In this document: piece after piece, positions 18,099 through 26,218 of the stretch | How positions within the stretch are numbered: the stretch's first letter is position 1 | Layout: each line of letters starts with the position of its first letter | NCBI RefSeq assembly: GCF_900564145.1 | Contig: NZ_UOOB01000001.1 | Coordinates: 248,001-312,000, forward strand | Origin: Comamonas sp. lk | GTDB lineage: Bacteria > Pseudomonadota > Gammaproteobacteria > Burkholderiales > Burkholderiaceae_C | Length of the DNA stretch: 64,000 nucleotides | Direction: 5' to 3' | Notes under the pieces: model-generated | The model's database searches: none | The model's input: only the letters and a program-made list of their open reading frames with translations | What the model was told of the DNA's origin: nothing | Made by a program: the position numbers and the translations under genes

Positions 18099-18647
18099 AT
18101 GACATCTGATGCATTGAATCCTCAGGATGTCTGGCTGCTGCCCGGCTGGCAGAACTCCGATGACGGCCACTGGCAAAGCCTGTGGCAGCAGCGCTACGGC
18201 TACCAGCGCCTGGAGCAGCACAACTGGCAGCATCCGCTGCGCGGTGACTGGAGCATTCGCCTGCAGGAAACCGTGCTGGACGCACCTCGCCCCGTGACCT
18301 TGGTGGCCCATAGCCTGGGCTGCGTTCTGGTGGCCTGGTGGGCCGCGCATTCCCACGCCGCCAAGACCCGGGTGCGTGGCGTGTTGCTGGTGGCCCCCGG
18401 CGACACCGAGCAGGACAGCCTGCGTGCGGCCGTGCCGGGCTGGTCGCCTGTGCTGCTGCAAACACTGCCCTTCCCGTCGATACTGGTGGCCAGCGAGAAC
18501 GACCCGCATTGCTCTCTGGAGCGTGCCCAGACCATGGCCCAGGGCTGGGGCAGCCGCATGGTGAATGCGGGCGCAGCAGGTCATCTCAACACGGCCAGCG
18601 GATTAGGACTCTGGGACAGCGGCCATGCGCTGCTGCACACCCTTTAA
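18099..18647 (+). CDS. RBBP9/YdeN-family serine hydrolase
   Basis: 182-residue small alpha/beta hydrolase. The nucleophile elbow AHSLGC gives Ser72. ASENDPHC supplies an acid and AGHLNT the histidine, as in RBBP9 and YdeN. The natural substrate of bacterial members is unknown. It lies between parA and parB, 14 bases from parB, and so is very probably in the par transcript. No role in segregation is implied by the sequence. Confidence 0.82.
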   Translation: MTSDALNPQDVWLLPGWQNSDDGHWQSLWQQRYGYQRLEQHNWQHPLRGDWSIRLQETVLDAPRPVTLVAHSLGCVLVAWWAAHSHAAKTRVRGVLLVAPGDTEQDSLRAAVPGWSPVLLQTLPFPSILVASENDPHCSLERAQTMAQGWGSRMVNAGAAGHLNTASGLGLWDSGHALLHTL

Positions 18648-18661
18648 GGAAAGATCAAGCA

Positions 18662-19588
18662 ATGGTGACAAAGAAGCCCAAGGGCTTGGGACGCGGCCTG
18701 GAGGCCTTGCTAGGCCCCAAGGTCAGTGAAAAGGACGATACCGGTGCCAAGGCGCAGGCCAGCCTGCCCAGCGTTTTGTCGCTGGAGGTGATGGTGGCCG
18801 GCCAATACCAGCCGCGCACGCGCATGGATGAAGGCGCGCTGTACGAGCTGGCCGAGAGCATCAAGGCCCAGGGCATCATGCAGCCGATTCTGGTGCGCCA
18901 GCTGGTCAAGGGCAGCAACGCGGGCAAGTACGAAATCATTGCCGGCGAACGCCGTTTCCGTGCTGCCCGTCTGGCCGGTCTGGCCGAGGTGCCGGTGCTG
19001 GTGCGCGAAGTGCCGGACGAAGCCGCTGCCGCCATGGCGCTGATCGAGAACATTCAGCGCGAAGACCTCAACCCGCTGGAAGAAGCGCAAGGCCTGTCGC
19101 GTCTGGTCAAGGAATTTGGCCTCACGCACGAGCAGGCGGCTCAGGCCGTGGGCCGTTCGCGCAGCGCCGCCACCAATCTGCTGCGCCTGCTGAATCTGGC
19201 CGAGCCCGTGCAGACCATGCTGATGGCCGGCGATATCGACATGGGCCATGCGCGTGCCCTGCTGACGCTGGACCGCGCTACGCAGATCACGGCCGGCAAC
19301 CAGATTGCGGCCAAGAAAATGTCGGTGCGCGAGGCCGAATCGCTGGTCAAGAAGATCGGTGCCGAGTTCAGCCTGACGCGCCAGAACGTCAAGAAAGACG
19401 GCAAATCCCGTGACGTCAAACGCGTCGAGGAAGAGCTGTCCGATCTGCTGACGGCCGAGGTGGAAGTGCGCATCAAGAAGACGGTGCGTCGCCACGGCAA
19501 GACGCAGGAGCTGGGCGAAATCGCCATCCAGTTCGGCTCGCTGGACGAGCTCAACGGTCTCATCGAAAAGCTGCGTGGCCAAGCCTGA
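18662..19588 (+). CDS. parB: Chromosome partitioning protein ParB (Spo0J, CTPase)
   Basis: 308 residues. It binds parS, loads as a CTP-dependent sliding clamp and spreads along DNA. The N-terminal KPKGLGRGLEALLG is the ParA-stimulating tail. GAGAERRFRAA-type CTP motifs appear as IIAGERRFRAARLAG and ENIQREDLNPLEEA, and the helix-turn-helix is around LTHEQAAQAVGRSRSAATNLLRLL. The C-terminal dimer domain follows. AAGGAAAG precedes the ATG. The downstream GNAT gene begins inside its last codons. Confidence 0.96.
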   Translation: MVTKKPKGLGRGLEALLGPKVSEKDDTGAKAQASLPSVLSLEVMVAGQYQPRTRMDEGALYELAESIKAQGIMQPILVRQLVKGSNAGKYEIIAGERRFRAARLAGLAEVPVLVREVPDEAAAAMALIENIQREDLNPLEEAQGLSRLVKEFGLTHEQAAQAVGRSRSAATNLLRLLNLAEPVQTMLMAGDIDMGHARALLTLDRATQITAGNQIAAKKMSVREAESLVKKIGAEFSLTRQNVKKDGKSRDVKRVEEELSDLLTAEVEVRIKKTVRRHGKTQELGEIAIQFGSLDELNGLIEKLRGQA

Positions 19589-20117
19589 ACGTTTGACCAC
19601 GCCACGGCTGGTGCTGCGGCAGTGGGAGCCGCAGGACTTCCAGGCATTCGCGCAGCTCAATGCCGACCCCGAGGTCATGCGCTACTTTCCCGCCACGTTG
19701 GACAGACAGTCCAGCGATGCCTTGGCCACCCGCTGTCAGGCCTTGATTGCCGAGCGTGGCTGGGGCTTTTGGGCTGCCCAAGACATCGCTACGGGCCGCA
19801 TGGCGGGAATGATAGGCCTGCATATTCCGACGGCGGATCTGCCTTTTTCGCCTTGCGTGGAAATCGGCTGGCGGCTGGCCAGGCCGTTCTGGGGCCGAGG
19901 TCTGGCGACCGAAGGGGCGAAAGCCGCGCTGGATTTTGCCTGGAATGTGCTGCAGCTCGACGAGGTGGTTTCGTTCACGGCGGTGCAGAACCTGCGGTCT
20001 CAGGCCGTGATGCAGCGCCTGGGAATGCAGGCCGATGCCCAGACCTTTATGCACCCGGCCTTGCCAGCGGACCATGCACTGGCCGAACACTGTCTCTACC
20101 GTATACGCCGCCGCTGA
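19575..20117 (+). CDS. GNAT-family N-acetyltransferase (RimJ/RimL-like)
   Basis: 180-residue GNAT domain with the RimJ/RimL start TPRLVLRQWEPQDFQAFAQLNADPEVMRYF and the acetyl-CoA motif GRGLATEGAKAALDFAW. It probably acetylates an N-terminal amine or a small amine, target unknown. Translation starts at a GTG 14 bases upstream of the parB stop, so the two are coupled. The open frame has no ATG before the conserved start. Confidence 0.82.
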   Translation: MAKPERLTTPRLVLRQWEPQDFQAFAQLNADPEVMRYFPATLDRQSSDALATRCQALIAERGWGFWAAQDIATGRMAGMIGLHIPTADLPFSPCVEIGWRLARPFWGRGLATEGAKAALDFAWNVLQLDEVVSFTAVQNLRSQAVMQRLGMQADAQTFMHPALPADHALAEHCLYRIRRR

Positions 20118-20123
20118 GGTCGC

Positions 20124-20153
20124 AAAAAAGGCATCCCACTGGATGCCTTTTTT
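20124..20153 (+). terminator. Terminator of the parA-parB transcript
   Basis: Stem AAAAAAGGCATCC, 4-base loop and GGATGCCTTTTTT just after the GNAT stop. It is symmetric, so it may also stop the convergent aldolase gene. Confidence 0.88.
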
Positions 20154-20171
20154 GCATCTGCGCGGGCCGCT

Positions 20172-20945
20172 TCAGCTCCTATAACCGGGGTCGATGCGAT
20201 CGAGTTTGCGCAGCAGCGCCGGCCAGGCAAACTGCCCGCCCAGGCCGCCGGTCTGCACCTGCATGGCATGGGCCACGCCTTCAATGATTTGCGGATTCAC
20301 CTGCGTCAGCTCGCTGCCGCCGGACTGGGCGGCCAGCTGGATCTGGCAGGCGGACTCGAACACATACATGGACAGAAAAGCATCGGCAATCGTGGCACCG
20401 CAAGTCAGCAGACCGTGGTTGCGCAGCATGAGAAAGTTGGCCGTGCCCATATCGGCCTGCAGGCGCGGTGCCTCGGCTTCGCGAAAAGCCACGCCCTCGT
20501 AGTCGTGATAGGCCAGAGAGGCCAGGACAAAAGTGCTTTGCTGGCTGATGGGCAGCACACCGTTTTTCTGCGCCGCCACGCCCACGCCGGCCCGCGTGTG
20601 GGTGTGCAGCACGCATTGCACATCGGGGCGTACGGCATGCACGGCGCTGTGGATGACGAAGCCGGCCGGGTTCACGGGAAACGCGGACTCCATCAGCTTG
20701 GTGCAATCCATGTCCACCTTGATCAGGGACGAGGCGGTGATTTCGTCAAACATCAGCCCATAGGGGTTGATCAGAAAGTGGTGTTCGGGGCCGGGCAGGC
20801 GGGCGCTGATGTGGGTGAAGACCAGATCGCTCCAGCCGTATTGCGCCACCAGCCGGTAGCAGGCGGCCAGGTCCACGCGCAGCTGCCATTCTTCGGGGCT
20901 GACCAGATGCTGCACGCTGGGTATGTTCAGGCAAGTGGAAGTCAC
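20172..20945 (-). CDS. Class II aldolase/adducin family protein
   Basis: 257 residues with the zinc-binding HTHTRAG motif (near residue 116) and the later RNHGLLTCG histidine, as in L-fuculose phosphate aldolase relatives. The long form with SDLVFTHISAR is common in proteobacteria and its substrate is unknown. Translation begins at a GTG, with GGAG about 8 bases upstream. It stands alone between two terminators. Confidence 0.82.
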   Translation of the reverse strand: MTSTCLNIPSVQHLVSPEEWQLRVDLAACYRLVAQYGWSDLVFTHISARLPGPEHHFLINPYGLMFDEITASSLIKVDMDCTKLMESAFPVNPAGFVIHSAVHAVRPDVQCVLHTHTRAGVGVAAQKNGVLPISQQSTFVLASLAYHDYEGVAFREAEAPRLQADMGTANFLMLRNHGLLTCGATIADAFLSMYVFESACQIQLAAQSGGSELTQVNPQIIEGVAHAMQVQTGGLGGQFAWPALLRKLDRIDPGYRS

Positions 20946-21028
20946 GGCTTGTCTCCTTCATTGTGGTGCTCATCAATGTAGGGACTCGGCGCGCCTGGGT
21001 CTGTTGATTAGGTGACAGAGAGGCCCAT

Positions 21029-21056
21029 AAAAAAAGGAGCTGGCAGCACCAGCTCC
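21029..21056 (-). terminator. Terminator of the peptidase gene
   Basis: Stem GGAGCTGG at 21036-21043 pairs with CCAGCTCC at 21049-21056. Seven T residues follow on the minus strand. Confidence 0.85.
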
Positions 21057-21125
21057 TTATGGATCTCAGATTGAAATCGGTCTGCAGTTCAGAAAAGACT
21101 GGCGCAAGCCGCTATCAAATCTGTA

Positions 21126-22427
21126 TTACTTCACTTGCCCGCGCGAGAAGTCCTGAATCATGCGTGCGGCCAGGTACAGGCGCGGTGCAATGGTGTTGAT
21201 CTGCACGTACTCGGCATCGTTGGAGTGGGCGCCATAGCCCGAGAGGCCAAAGCCTTCGATTACGCCGCCCTTGGTCTTGAGCGCTGCAAACGCGGCATCC
21301 GTGCCGCCGCCGGTGGCCCTGTCCATGACCTTCATGGGCAGCTGCAGCTCCTTGTCGTAAATGCCCTGGGCATGCTTGGCCAGCTTGCGGGCCGTGTCAT
21401 TGGCTTCCAGCGGTGGGCGGCGCACTTCGAACTTCAGCTCTACCTTGCTGGCGGGCAGCAGCTTGTTGCCTATCTTGTCGCGCATGGCTTTTTCCAGCGC
21501 CGTGAAGTCTTCCACGCGCAGGGCGCGGGCATCGGCCTGAGCGGTCGATTCTGCGGGAATCACATTGCGGTTGGTACCGGCCTTGGACACTGTCCAGTTG
21601 AGCTTGAGGCCTTGTTCGGGCTTGGACAAATCCTTCATCTGCAGGATCTGGTGCGACAGCTCGTACAGCGAATTCACGCCGTCCTCGGGTTTGGCGCCGG
21701 CGTGCGACGATTTGCCCAGCACTTTCAGATAGGCCGATCCAATGCCGCTGGTTGCCAGGCGCAGGCTGCCGTCGGTGCCGCCGCCTTCGAACGAGAACAC
21801 GGCGTCCTGCTCAGCACCCAGGCGGGTGATGGTGCTGCGTGCGCCGGGCGAGCTGATTTCCTCGTCGCCGTTGATCAGCACGGTCAGCGTGCCGAAGTCA
21901 TCGATGCCCAGGGCCTTGAGCAAGGGCATGGTGTGCAGAATCAGCGCCACGCCTTGCTTGTCGTCGGCAATGCCCAGGCCGTAGGCCTTGTCGCCGTCGA
22001 TGCGGAAGGGCTGATCCTTGATCATGCCGGGTAGATACACCGTGTCCATGTGGGCGATCAGCATGATGCGGCTGCTGCCCTTGCCCTTGAATTCGGCGTG
22101 CACCATGGGGCCGATCTTCTCGGGTGTGTCGTCCAGGCGGTACACGTCCGTGGGCGTGATGACTTCCACCTTGCCGCCCTGGGCGCGCAGCTTGCCGGCA
22201 ATGTATTCGGCAATCTTCTTGACGCCTTCCACATCCTTGCTACCGGATTCGATATGCACCAGATCGCGCAGCGTATCGAGCAGCGGTTGCTGCTCTTTTT
22301 GCGCCAGCTTGAGCATCTCGCCCTGGGGCGCGGCATGGGCTGCACCAAAGGCCAGAGCCAGTGCCAGAGGGGTGGCGCGAAAGAGGGTGCCAGCTGCCGA
22401 GGCAGCGCGATTCGAATTCCAACGCAT
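21126..22427 (-). CDS. Secreted M20 peptidase, glucarpidase (carboxypeptidase G2)-like
   Basis: 433-residue zinc peptidase related to Pseudomonas carboxypeptidase G2, which removes C-terminal glutamate from folates. A signal peptide of about 32 residues ends at AHAA. Metal ligands are in LIAHMDTVYLPG and GIADDKQG, the catalytic glutamate in INGDEEISSPG, and the dimerisation domain contains GKSSHAGAKPEDGVN. GGGTDAAFAAL and GYGAHSNDAEYV complete the site. The ATG at 22427 gives the signal peptide, with GGAG 11 bases upstream. The longer frame to 22493 lacks a ribosome site. It is periplasmic or secreted. Confidence 0.88.
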   Translation of the reverse strand: MRWNSNRAASAAGTLFRATPLALALAFGAAHAAPQGEMLKLAQKEQQPLLDTLRDLVHIESGSKDVEGVKKIAEYIAGKLRAQGGKVEVITPTDVYRLDDTPEKIGPMVHAEFKGKGSSRIMLIAHMDTVYLPGMIKDQPFRIDGDKAYGLGIADDKQGVALILHTMPLLKALGIDDFGTLTVLINGDEEISSPGARSTITRLGAEQDAVFSFEGGGTDGSLRLATSGIGSAYLKVLGKSSHAGAKPEDGVNSLYELSHQILQMKDLSKPEQGLKLNWTVSKAGTNRNVIPAESTAQADARALRVEDFTALEKAMRDKIGNKLLPASKVELKFEVRRPPLEANDTARKLAKHAQGIYDKELQLPMKVMDRATGGGTDAAFAALKTKGGVIEGFGLSGYGAHSNDAEYVQINTIAPRLYLAARMIQDFSRGQVK

Positions 22428-22605
22428 AAGGAATATGTCTCCTGTCAGGGTAGAGGGGGTGGCTTGATGTGCTTTGCTTTTGATAGTGCACAAGCCAGTC
22501 TTTGCAAGGGCTGTGTGTTGCCTTGACCTGTTGCAGCTTAGCAGCCGCGCTCATGCGTCGGCGGCTGGATGAATCAGGGTAAACACTGGAAATTGCGACG
22601 CCATG

Positions 22606-22640
22606 AAAAAAGCCCTGCGGGCTGGGCACGCAGGGCTTTC
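22606..22640 (-). terminator. Terminator of the MFS gene
   Basis: Stem AGCCCTGCG at 22611-22619 pairs with CGCAGGGCT at 22629-22637. A T-run follows on the minus strand. Confidence 0.83.
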
Positions 22641-22658
22641 GGAAATCCGCCAAGGCCG

Positions 22659-23951
22659 TCAGGCCGCGGCCATGGCGATCTTGCTTTTCTTGCTCACGCC
22701 GTCGCCCACGATGACGGCAGACACCACGGACAGAGCCAGCGCAATCGCCGAGCCGTAGAACACGGTGTTGTTCATCTGGTGGTCCAGCATGTAGCCGAAC
22801 ACGGGGGCGGCCAGGCAAAAGCCCAGATCCAGACCCGAGTACACCGTGCCGTACACGCGGCCCGTGGCGCCGGGAGGCGCAGCGCGCTTGATCAGCATGT
22901 CGCGCGAGGGGCCGGCCAGGCCGGTGCCCAGACCGGCGAGGGAGGCCACGACCACGGCTACCATGCCGGGCAGCCAGCCGGTGCCCACGATGAGCAGCAG
23001 CAGGGCCGAGCCCAGCATGCAGATGGAGATCACCTTCTCCAGCCTTTGCACGCGGCCCACCAGAAAGCCGCCCACCACCATGCCTGCGGCGCCGCACAAC
23101 ATGTAGCCGGTCACGATCAGCGCCGTCACGCTCAGCGGCAGGCCGTACATGGCCTGCATGGCGGGGCTGGCAAAGCTTTGGATGGCGCTCAGGGCGCAGG
23201 TGCTCCAGAAGAAGAAGGAGAAGCACAGCCACACCGATGGCAGCTTCATGAAGGCCATGGGGTGCTCCTGGGCCACGGCGGCAGCGCTGGCAGCCGTCTT
23301 GGGTGCGGCAGCTGCGTCCGCAGGGGCGGCACGGTCATCGAGCGCATCGCGGTTGAGCACCATGATGACCAGCACCGCCACGGCCCACAGGGCGCCGCAA
23401 AAGCAGGCCGTGCGCCAGGAGCCGGTGGCGGTGGTGATACCGGCCATGAACAGCGGCGCGAGGGCCCAGCCTATGTTGCCCGACAGGCCGTGCACCGAGA
23501 ACGCATGGCCTATGCGCTGCTGCGACACGCGCTTGTTGAGAATGGTGAAGTCCACCGGGTGGAAGGGCGCATTGCCCAGGCCCGCAAAAAAGGACGCCGC
23601 CAGCAGCATGGAGTAGCCGGTGGCGGTGCTGGCAATCAGCCCGGCCACGGCAAAGCTGGTGAGCGCGGCAAACAGAATGGGGCGGGCACCAAAGCGGTCC
23701 ACCGCAAAACCGGCCAGGGCCTGACCCGTGCCCGAGACGATGAAGAACAGCGAAACCAGCACGCTCAGCTCGGCATAGCTGTAGCCGAAATCCTTGATCA
23801 GCCAGGGAAACAGCGGCGGCAGCAGCAGGTGAAAAAAGTGCGAGGAGCCATGGGCCAGACCGATGAGGCTGATGGTGCGCACATCGCTGCGCACCGTGTC
23901 TGGCGCCTGGTTTTGAAGTGTTGTGGAGGCGGGGCGGTTCATATGACGCAT
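22659..23951 (-). CDS. Major facilitator superfamily transporter
   Basis: About 430 residues with 12 predicted membrane segments. DRFGARP between segments 2 and 3 is the MFS loop signature, and a Pro/Ala-rich cytoplasmic loop lies mid-protein. It may be an exporter of a toxic compound, because it diverges from an AraC-type regulator like E. coli NimR, but the transporter is not an obvious NimT orthologue. The start is uncertain between ATGs at 23951 and 23942, with no strong ribosome site. The divergent start region carries a perfect inverted repeat. Confidence 0.85.
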   Translation of the reverse strand: MRHMNRPASTTLQNQAPDTVRSDVRTISLIGLAHGSSHFFHLLLPPLFPWLIKDFGYSYAELSVLVSLFFIVSGTGQALAGFAVDRFGARPILFAALTSFAVAGLIASTATGYSMLLAASFFAGLGNAPFHPVDFTILNKRVSQQRIGHAFSVHGLSGNIGWALAPLFMAGITTATGSWRTACFCGALWAVAVLVIMVLNRDALDDRAAPADAAAAPKTAASAAAVAQEHPMAFMKLPSVWLCFSFFFWSTCALSAIQSFASPAMQAMYGLPLSVTALIVTGYMLCGAAGMVVGGFLVGRVQRLEKVISICMLGSALLLLIVGTGWLPGMVAVVVASLAGLGTGLAGPSRDMLIKRAAPPGATGRVYGTVYSGLDLGFCLAAPVFGYMLDHQMNNTVFYGSAIALALSVVSAVIVGDGVSKKSKIAMAAA

Positions 23952-23979
23952 CTTAGGCAGACAGGTGTCGTCTTGTATG

Positions 23980-24002
23980 CGATAGTCTGCCAATTACTAT
24001 CG
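23980..24002. promoter_or_regulatory. Inverted repeat between MFS and AraC genes
   Basis: CGATAGT, 9-base spacer, ACTATCG: a perfect 7-bp inverted repeat in the 50-base divergent gap, touching the regulator start. It is likely the operator of the AraC-family protein. Confidence 0.6.
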
Positions 24003-24007
24003 TGAAC

Positions 24008-24886
24008 ATGCCAAGCATCTCCACTGAGCCGCTGCGGGCCGGCAAGGCCACGGCCTATGTCGATACCATCACGCCCCACCTCTATGTGCCCACGGCGCAA
24101 AGGCCGGTGCGTGCCAAGTGCCGTTGGCTGGAGATGGATACCCAGGTCAAGCCCCATAGCCATCCCTGGGGGCAGCTGGCGATTTCCAGCACAGGCACCA
24201 TCCGGCTCACGGTGGCGCAAGGCACGTTCATCGTGCCGCCTTCGCGGGCGCTGTGGGTGCCGCCCGGCATAGAACATGCGGTGACCATGGTGGACAGCGC
24301 CGATCTGCGCACCATGTACTTCTACCAGACCGATGGGCGCTGCGGCCCCGACGTAGGGCCGCAGGAAGAAGCGGCCTGGCGCCAGTGCCGGGTGCTCAAT
24401 GCCTCGGCCCTGTTGCGTGCCGTGGCGCGCGAATTGCCCACGCTGCCCGATGACAGCCTGAACCTGTCCGAGCAGGACAGGGCGCGTGAACACCATCTGA
24501 GCGCCTTGCTGCTGGACGAGCTGCGCCGTGCCAGCGCCGTGCAGCTGGGCGTGAACCTGCCCAAGGACAAGCGCCTGCGCCTGCTGTGCGAGGCCGTGCT
24601 AGCCGATCCTACGCGCTATGTGACGCTGGAGGACTGGGCCCGCGATACCGGGGCCAGCCCGCGCACCGTGGCGCGCTTGTTCAAGCAGGAGCTGGAATGC
24701 ACTTTCACCCACTGGCGCCAGCAGGTGGTGCTGGCCCATGCGGTGAGCCTGGCGGCGCGCAACTGGCCGATTCAGCGCATTGCCGCAGAACTCGATTACA
24801 GCCCCAGTGCCTTCAGCGCCATGGTGCGCCGCACCGTGGGCATGCCGCCGGCGCGCTTTTTTGGCATGCACGCGCAAAGTCTGTAG
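24008..24886 (+). CDS. AraC-family regulator with cupin domain (NimR-like)
   Basis: 292 residues. The N-terminal cupin sensor is VKPHSHPWGQLAISSTGTIRLTV through WVPPGIEHAV. The C-terminal double helix-turn-helix is YVTLEDWARDTGASPRTVARLFKQ then WPIQRIAAELDYSPSAFSAMVRRTVGMPPARFF. The layout matches E. coli NimR (YeaM). It probably controls the divergent MFS gene through the inverted repeat at 23980-24002. The ATG at 24008 is taken, since a GTG at 24002 lies inside that repeat. The stop codon lies within a copy of the dispersed repeat. Confidence 0.85.
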   Translation: MPSISTEPLRAGKATAYVDTITPHLYVPTAQRPVRAKCRWLEMDTQVKPHSHPWGQLAISSTGTIRLTVAQGTFIVPPSRALWVPPGIEHAVTMVDSADLRTMYFYQTDGRCGPDVGPQEEAAWRQCRVLNASALLRAVARELPTLPDDSLNLSEQDRAREHHLSALLLDELRRASAVQLGVNLPKDKRLRLLCEAVLADPTRYVTLEDWARDTGASPRTVARLFKQELECTFTHWRQQVVLAHAVSLAARNWPIQRIAAELDYSPSAFSAMVRRTVGMPPARFFGMHAQSL

Positions 24887-24974
24887 CTGCTGGCGCTTTA
24901 TTGGATTCGATTTCAGGTCTGTTCATTGCTGAATAGCTTGATTTGTATGCGTATGCCGCTTTGCAATTAATAGC
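24884..24974. repeat. Dispersed nested palindrome, inverted copy
   Basis: Begins TAGCTGCTGGCGCTTTATT at the AraC stop codon, the reverse complement of the repeat core. A second partial arm ends near AATTAATAGC. Confidence 0.5.
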
Positions 24975-25010
24975 AAAAATGCCAAGCGAAAAAAATCTTT
25001 GCGCAAGCAT

Positions 25011-25036
25011 GGAATGAAATCGGCTGCCATGCGCTC
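25011..25036 (+). promoter_or_regulatory. Possible ECF-type promoter
   Basis: GGAAT, 16 bases, then CGCTC resembles the ECF -35 GGAAC and -10 CGTC pattern. It is 10 bases before the sigma gene, so a leaderless or very short leader would result. This is a weak candidate for self-regulation. Confidence 0.25.
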
Positions 25037-25045
25037 TTTAGCTTC

Positions 25046-25594
25046 ATGATCTCCTCCGCCGAGTCACGCTACAACCAATGGGTGCGTGATCACTATCGCT
25101 TTCTGCTGCGCAGTGCCTGGGCGCTGACGGGCTCGCGCGCCATTGCCGAGGATGTGGTGCAGGACTGCTTTACCAGCGCCTGGCGCTTTCGCAGCCAGCT
25201 GCGCGACCCCTCCATGGCGCGGGCCTGGCTGTTCCAGATCATGCGCCGCCATGCGTTTCGCCACTTTGATCCAGCGCAGCATCAGGCCCAGGGCCAGGAG
25301 GCCTTGAGCGAGGAAGCCGTCAACCACCACGAAGCGCTGGACGTGCAGCTGGATGTGGTCAAGGCCCTGGCCCGCATCGCTCCGATTCACCGCGAAGTGC
25401 TGGTGCTTTACTACTTTGACGACATGGCCACGGCCCAGATGGCCGAGGCGCTGGATATTGCTCCCGGTACCGTGCTCTCGCGCCTGGCGCGGGCGCGGGA
25501 AGCGCTCAAGACCGCTTTGCAAGAGCCTGCACGTACCGTCACCACCCCGACTTCTGCCGCCAGCGTGATACCGCTGCGAAAGCGCACTCCATGA
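25046..25594 (+). CDS. ECF-family RNA polymerase sigma factor
   Basis: 182 residues with sigma region 2 (YRFLLRSAWALTGSRAIAEDVVQDCFTSAWR) and region 4 (IAPIHREVLVLYYFDDMATAQMAEALDIAPGTVLSRLARAREAL). A short polar tail follows. It directs polymerase to a small regulon. Its stop overlaps the next start as ATGA, and that gene is a single-span membrane protein of the anti-sigma type. The sulfite dehydrogenase genes follow at once, suggesting they are the target. Confidence 0.9.
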   Translation: MISSAESRYNQWVRDHYRFLLRSAWALTGSRAIAEDVVQDCFTSAWRFRSQLRDPSMARAWLFQIMRRHAFRHFDPAQHQAQGQEALSEEAVNHHEALDVQLDVVKALARIAPIHREVLVLYYFDDMATAQMAEALDIAPGTVLSRLARAREALKTALQEPARTVTTPTSAASVIPLRKRTP

Positions 25595-26169
25595 ACTTCA
25601 ACGATCGCCCTGACGACACGGCTTTTGACCTGCGTGCGCGGGCCGAGCTGGCGCTGGCTTTTGCGCCCGACGAGCCGCCTGCCCATCTGCTGCGCCACAC
25701 GCCCTGGTATGCGCGTCGTGGTCTGCAAATCCTGCTGGCTGCGGTCATCGTGTCCAGCACCGCCCTGGGCAGCGTGCTGACGCTGCGCCCGCCCGAGATG
25801 GTGCGCTCGGCCATAGAGCATGAGTACTACGAGCGCACGCTGCGCGGCAACTTCATGGCCGAGGCCGAGATTGCCCGCCACCTGGATTGGCCCACACAGC
25901 AAAAGCTGCCGGGCTTCACCCAGCTGATGCGACCCTGCGATATCGACGGTGCGCGGGCCTACCACCTGACCACTTTTTTTGAAAAAGGCGGCATCGTCAC
26001 CGTCTTGGCCTTTGACCAACCCCTGCACCTCCCTGACGGACAGGGCTGGTGGGCCAATACCTATTGGCAGGTGGTGCGCTCACGCGAAGGCCGTCCCCTG
26101 GTACTGATTGCCCAGAAGAAGCAAGCCCTGGCTGTGGCCTCACGGGTGCTGGGCCAGACCAGCAGCTGA
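25591..26169 (+). CDS. Putative membrane anti-sigma factor
   Basis: 192 residues with about 43 cytoplasmic N-terminal residues, one membrane span near 44-65 (LQILLAAVIVSSTALGSVLTL) and a periplasmic domain of about 125 residues. There is no HxxxCxxC zinc motif, so it is not a ZAS-type anti-sigma. The assignment rests on the four-base overlap with the sigma gene and on topology. The periplasmic part may sense sulfite or redox state, which is inference. Confidence 0.62.
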   Translation: MNFNDRPDDTAFDLRARAELALAFAPDEPPAHLLRHTPWYARRGLQILLAAVIVSSTALGSVLTLRPPEMVRSAIEHEYYERTLRGNFMAEAEIARHLDWPTQQKLPGFTQLMRPCDIDGARAYHLTTFFEKGGIVTVLAFDQPLHLPDGQGWWANTYWQVVRSREGRPLVLIAQKKQALAVASRVLGQTSS

Positions 26170-26218
26170 ATCCCGGTTTTTGCCCCGTTCCTTCACCACG
26201 ATAAAGAGGAGACATTCC

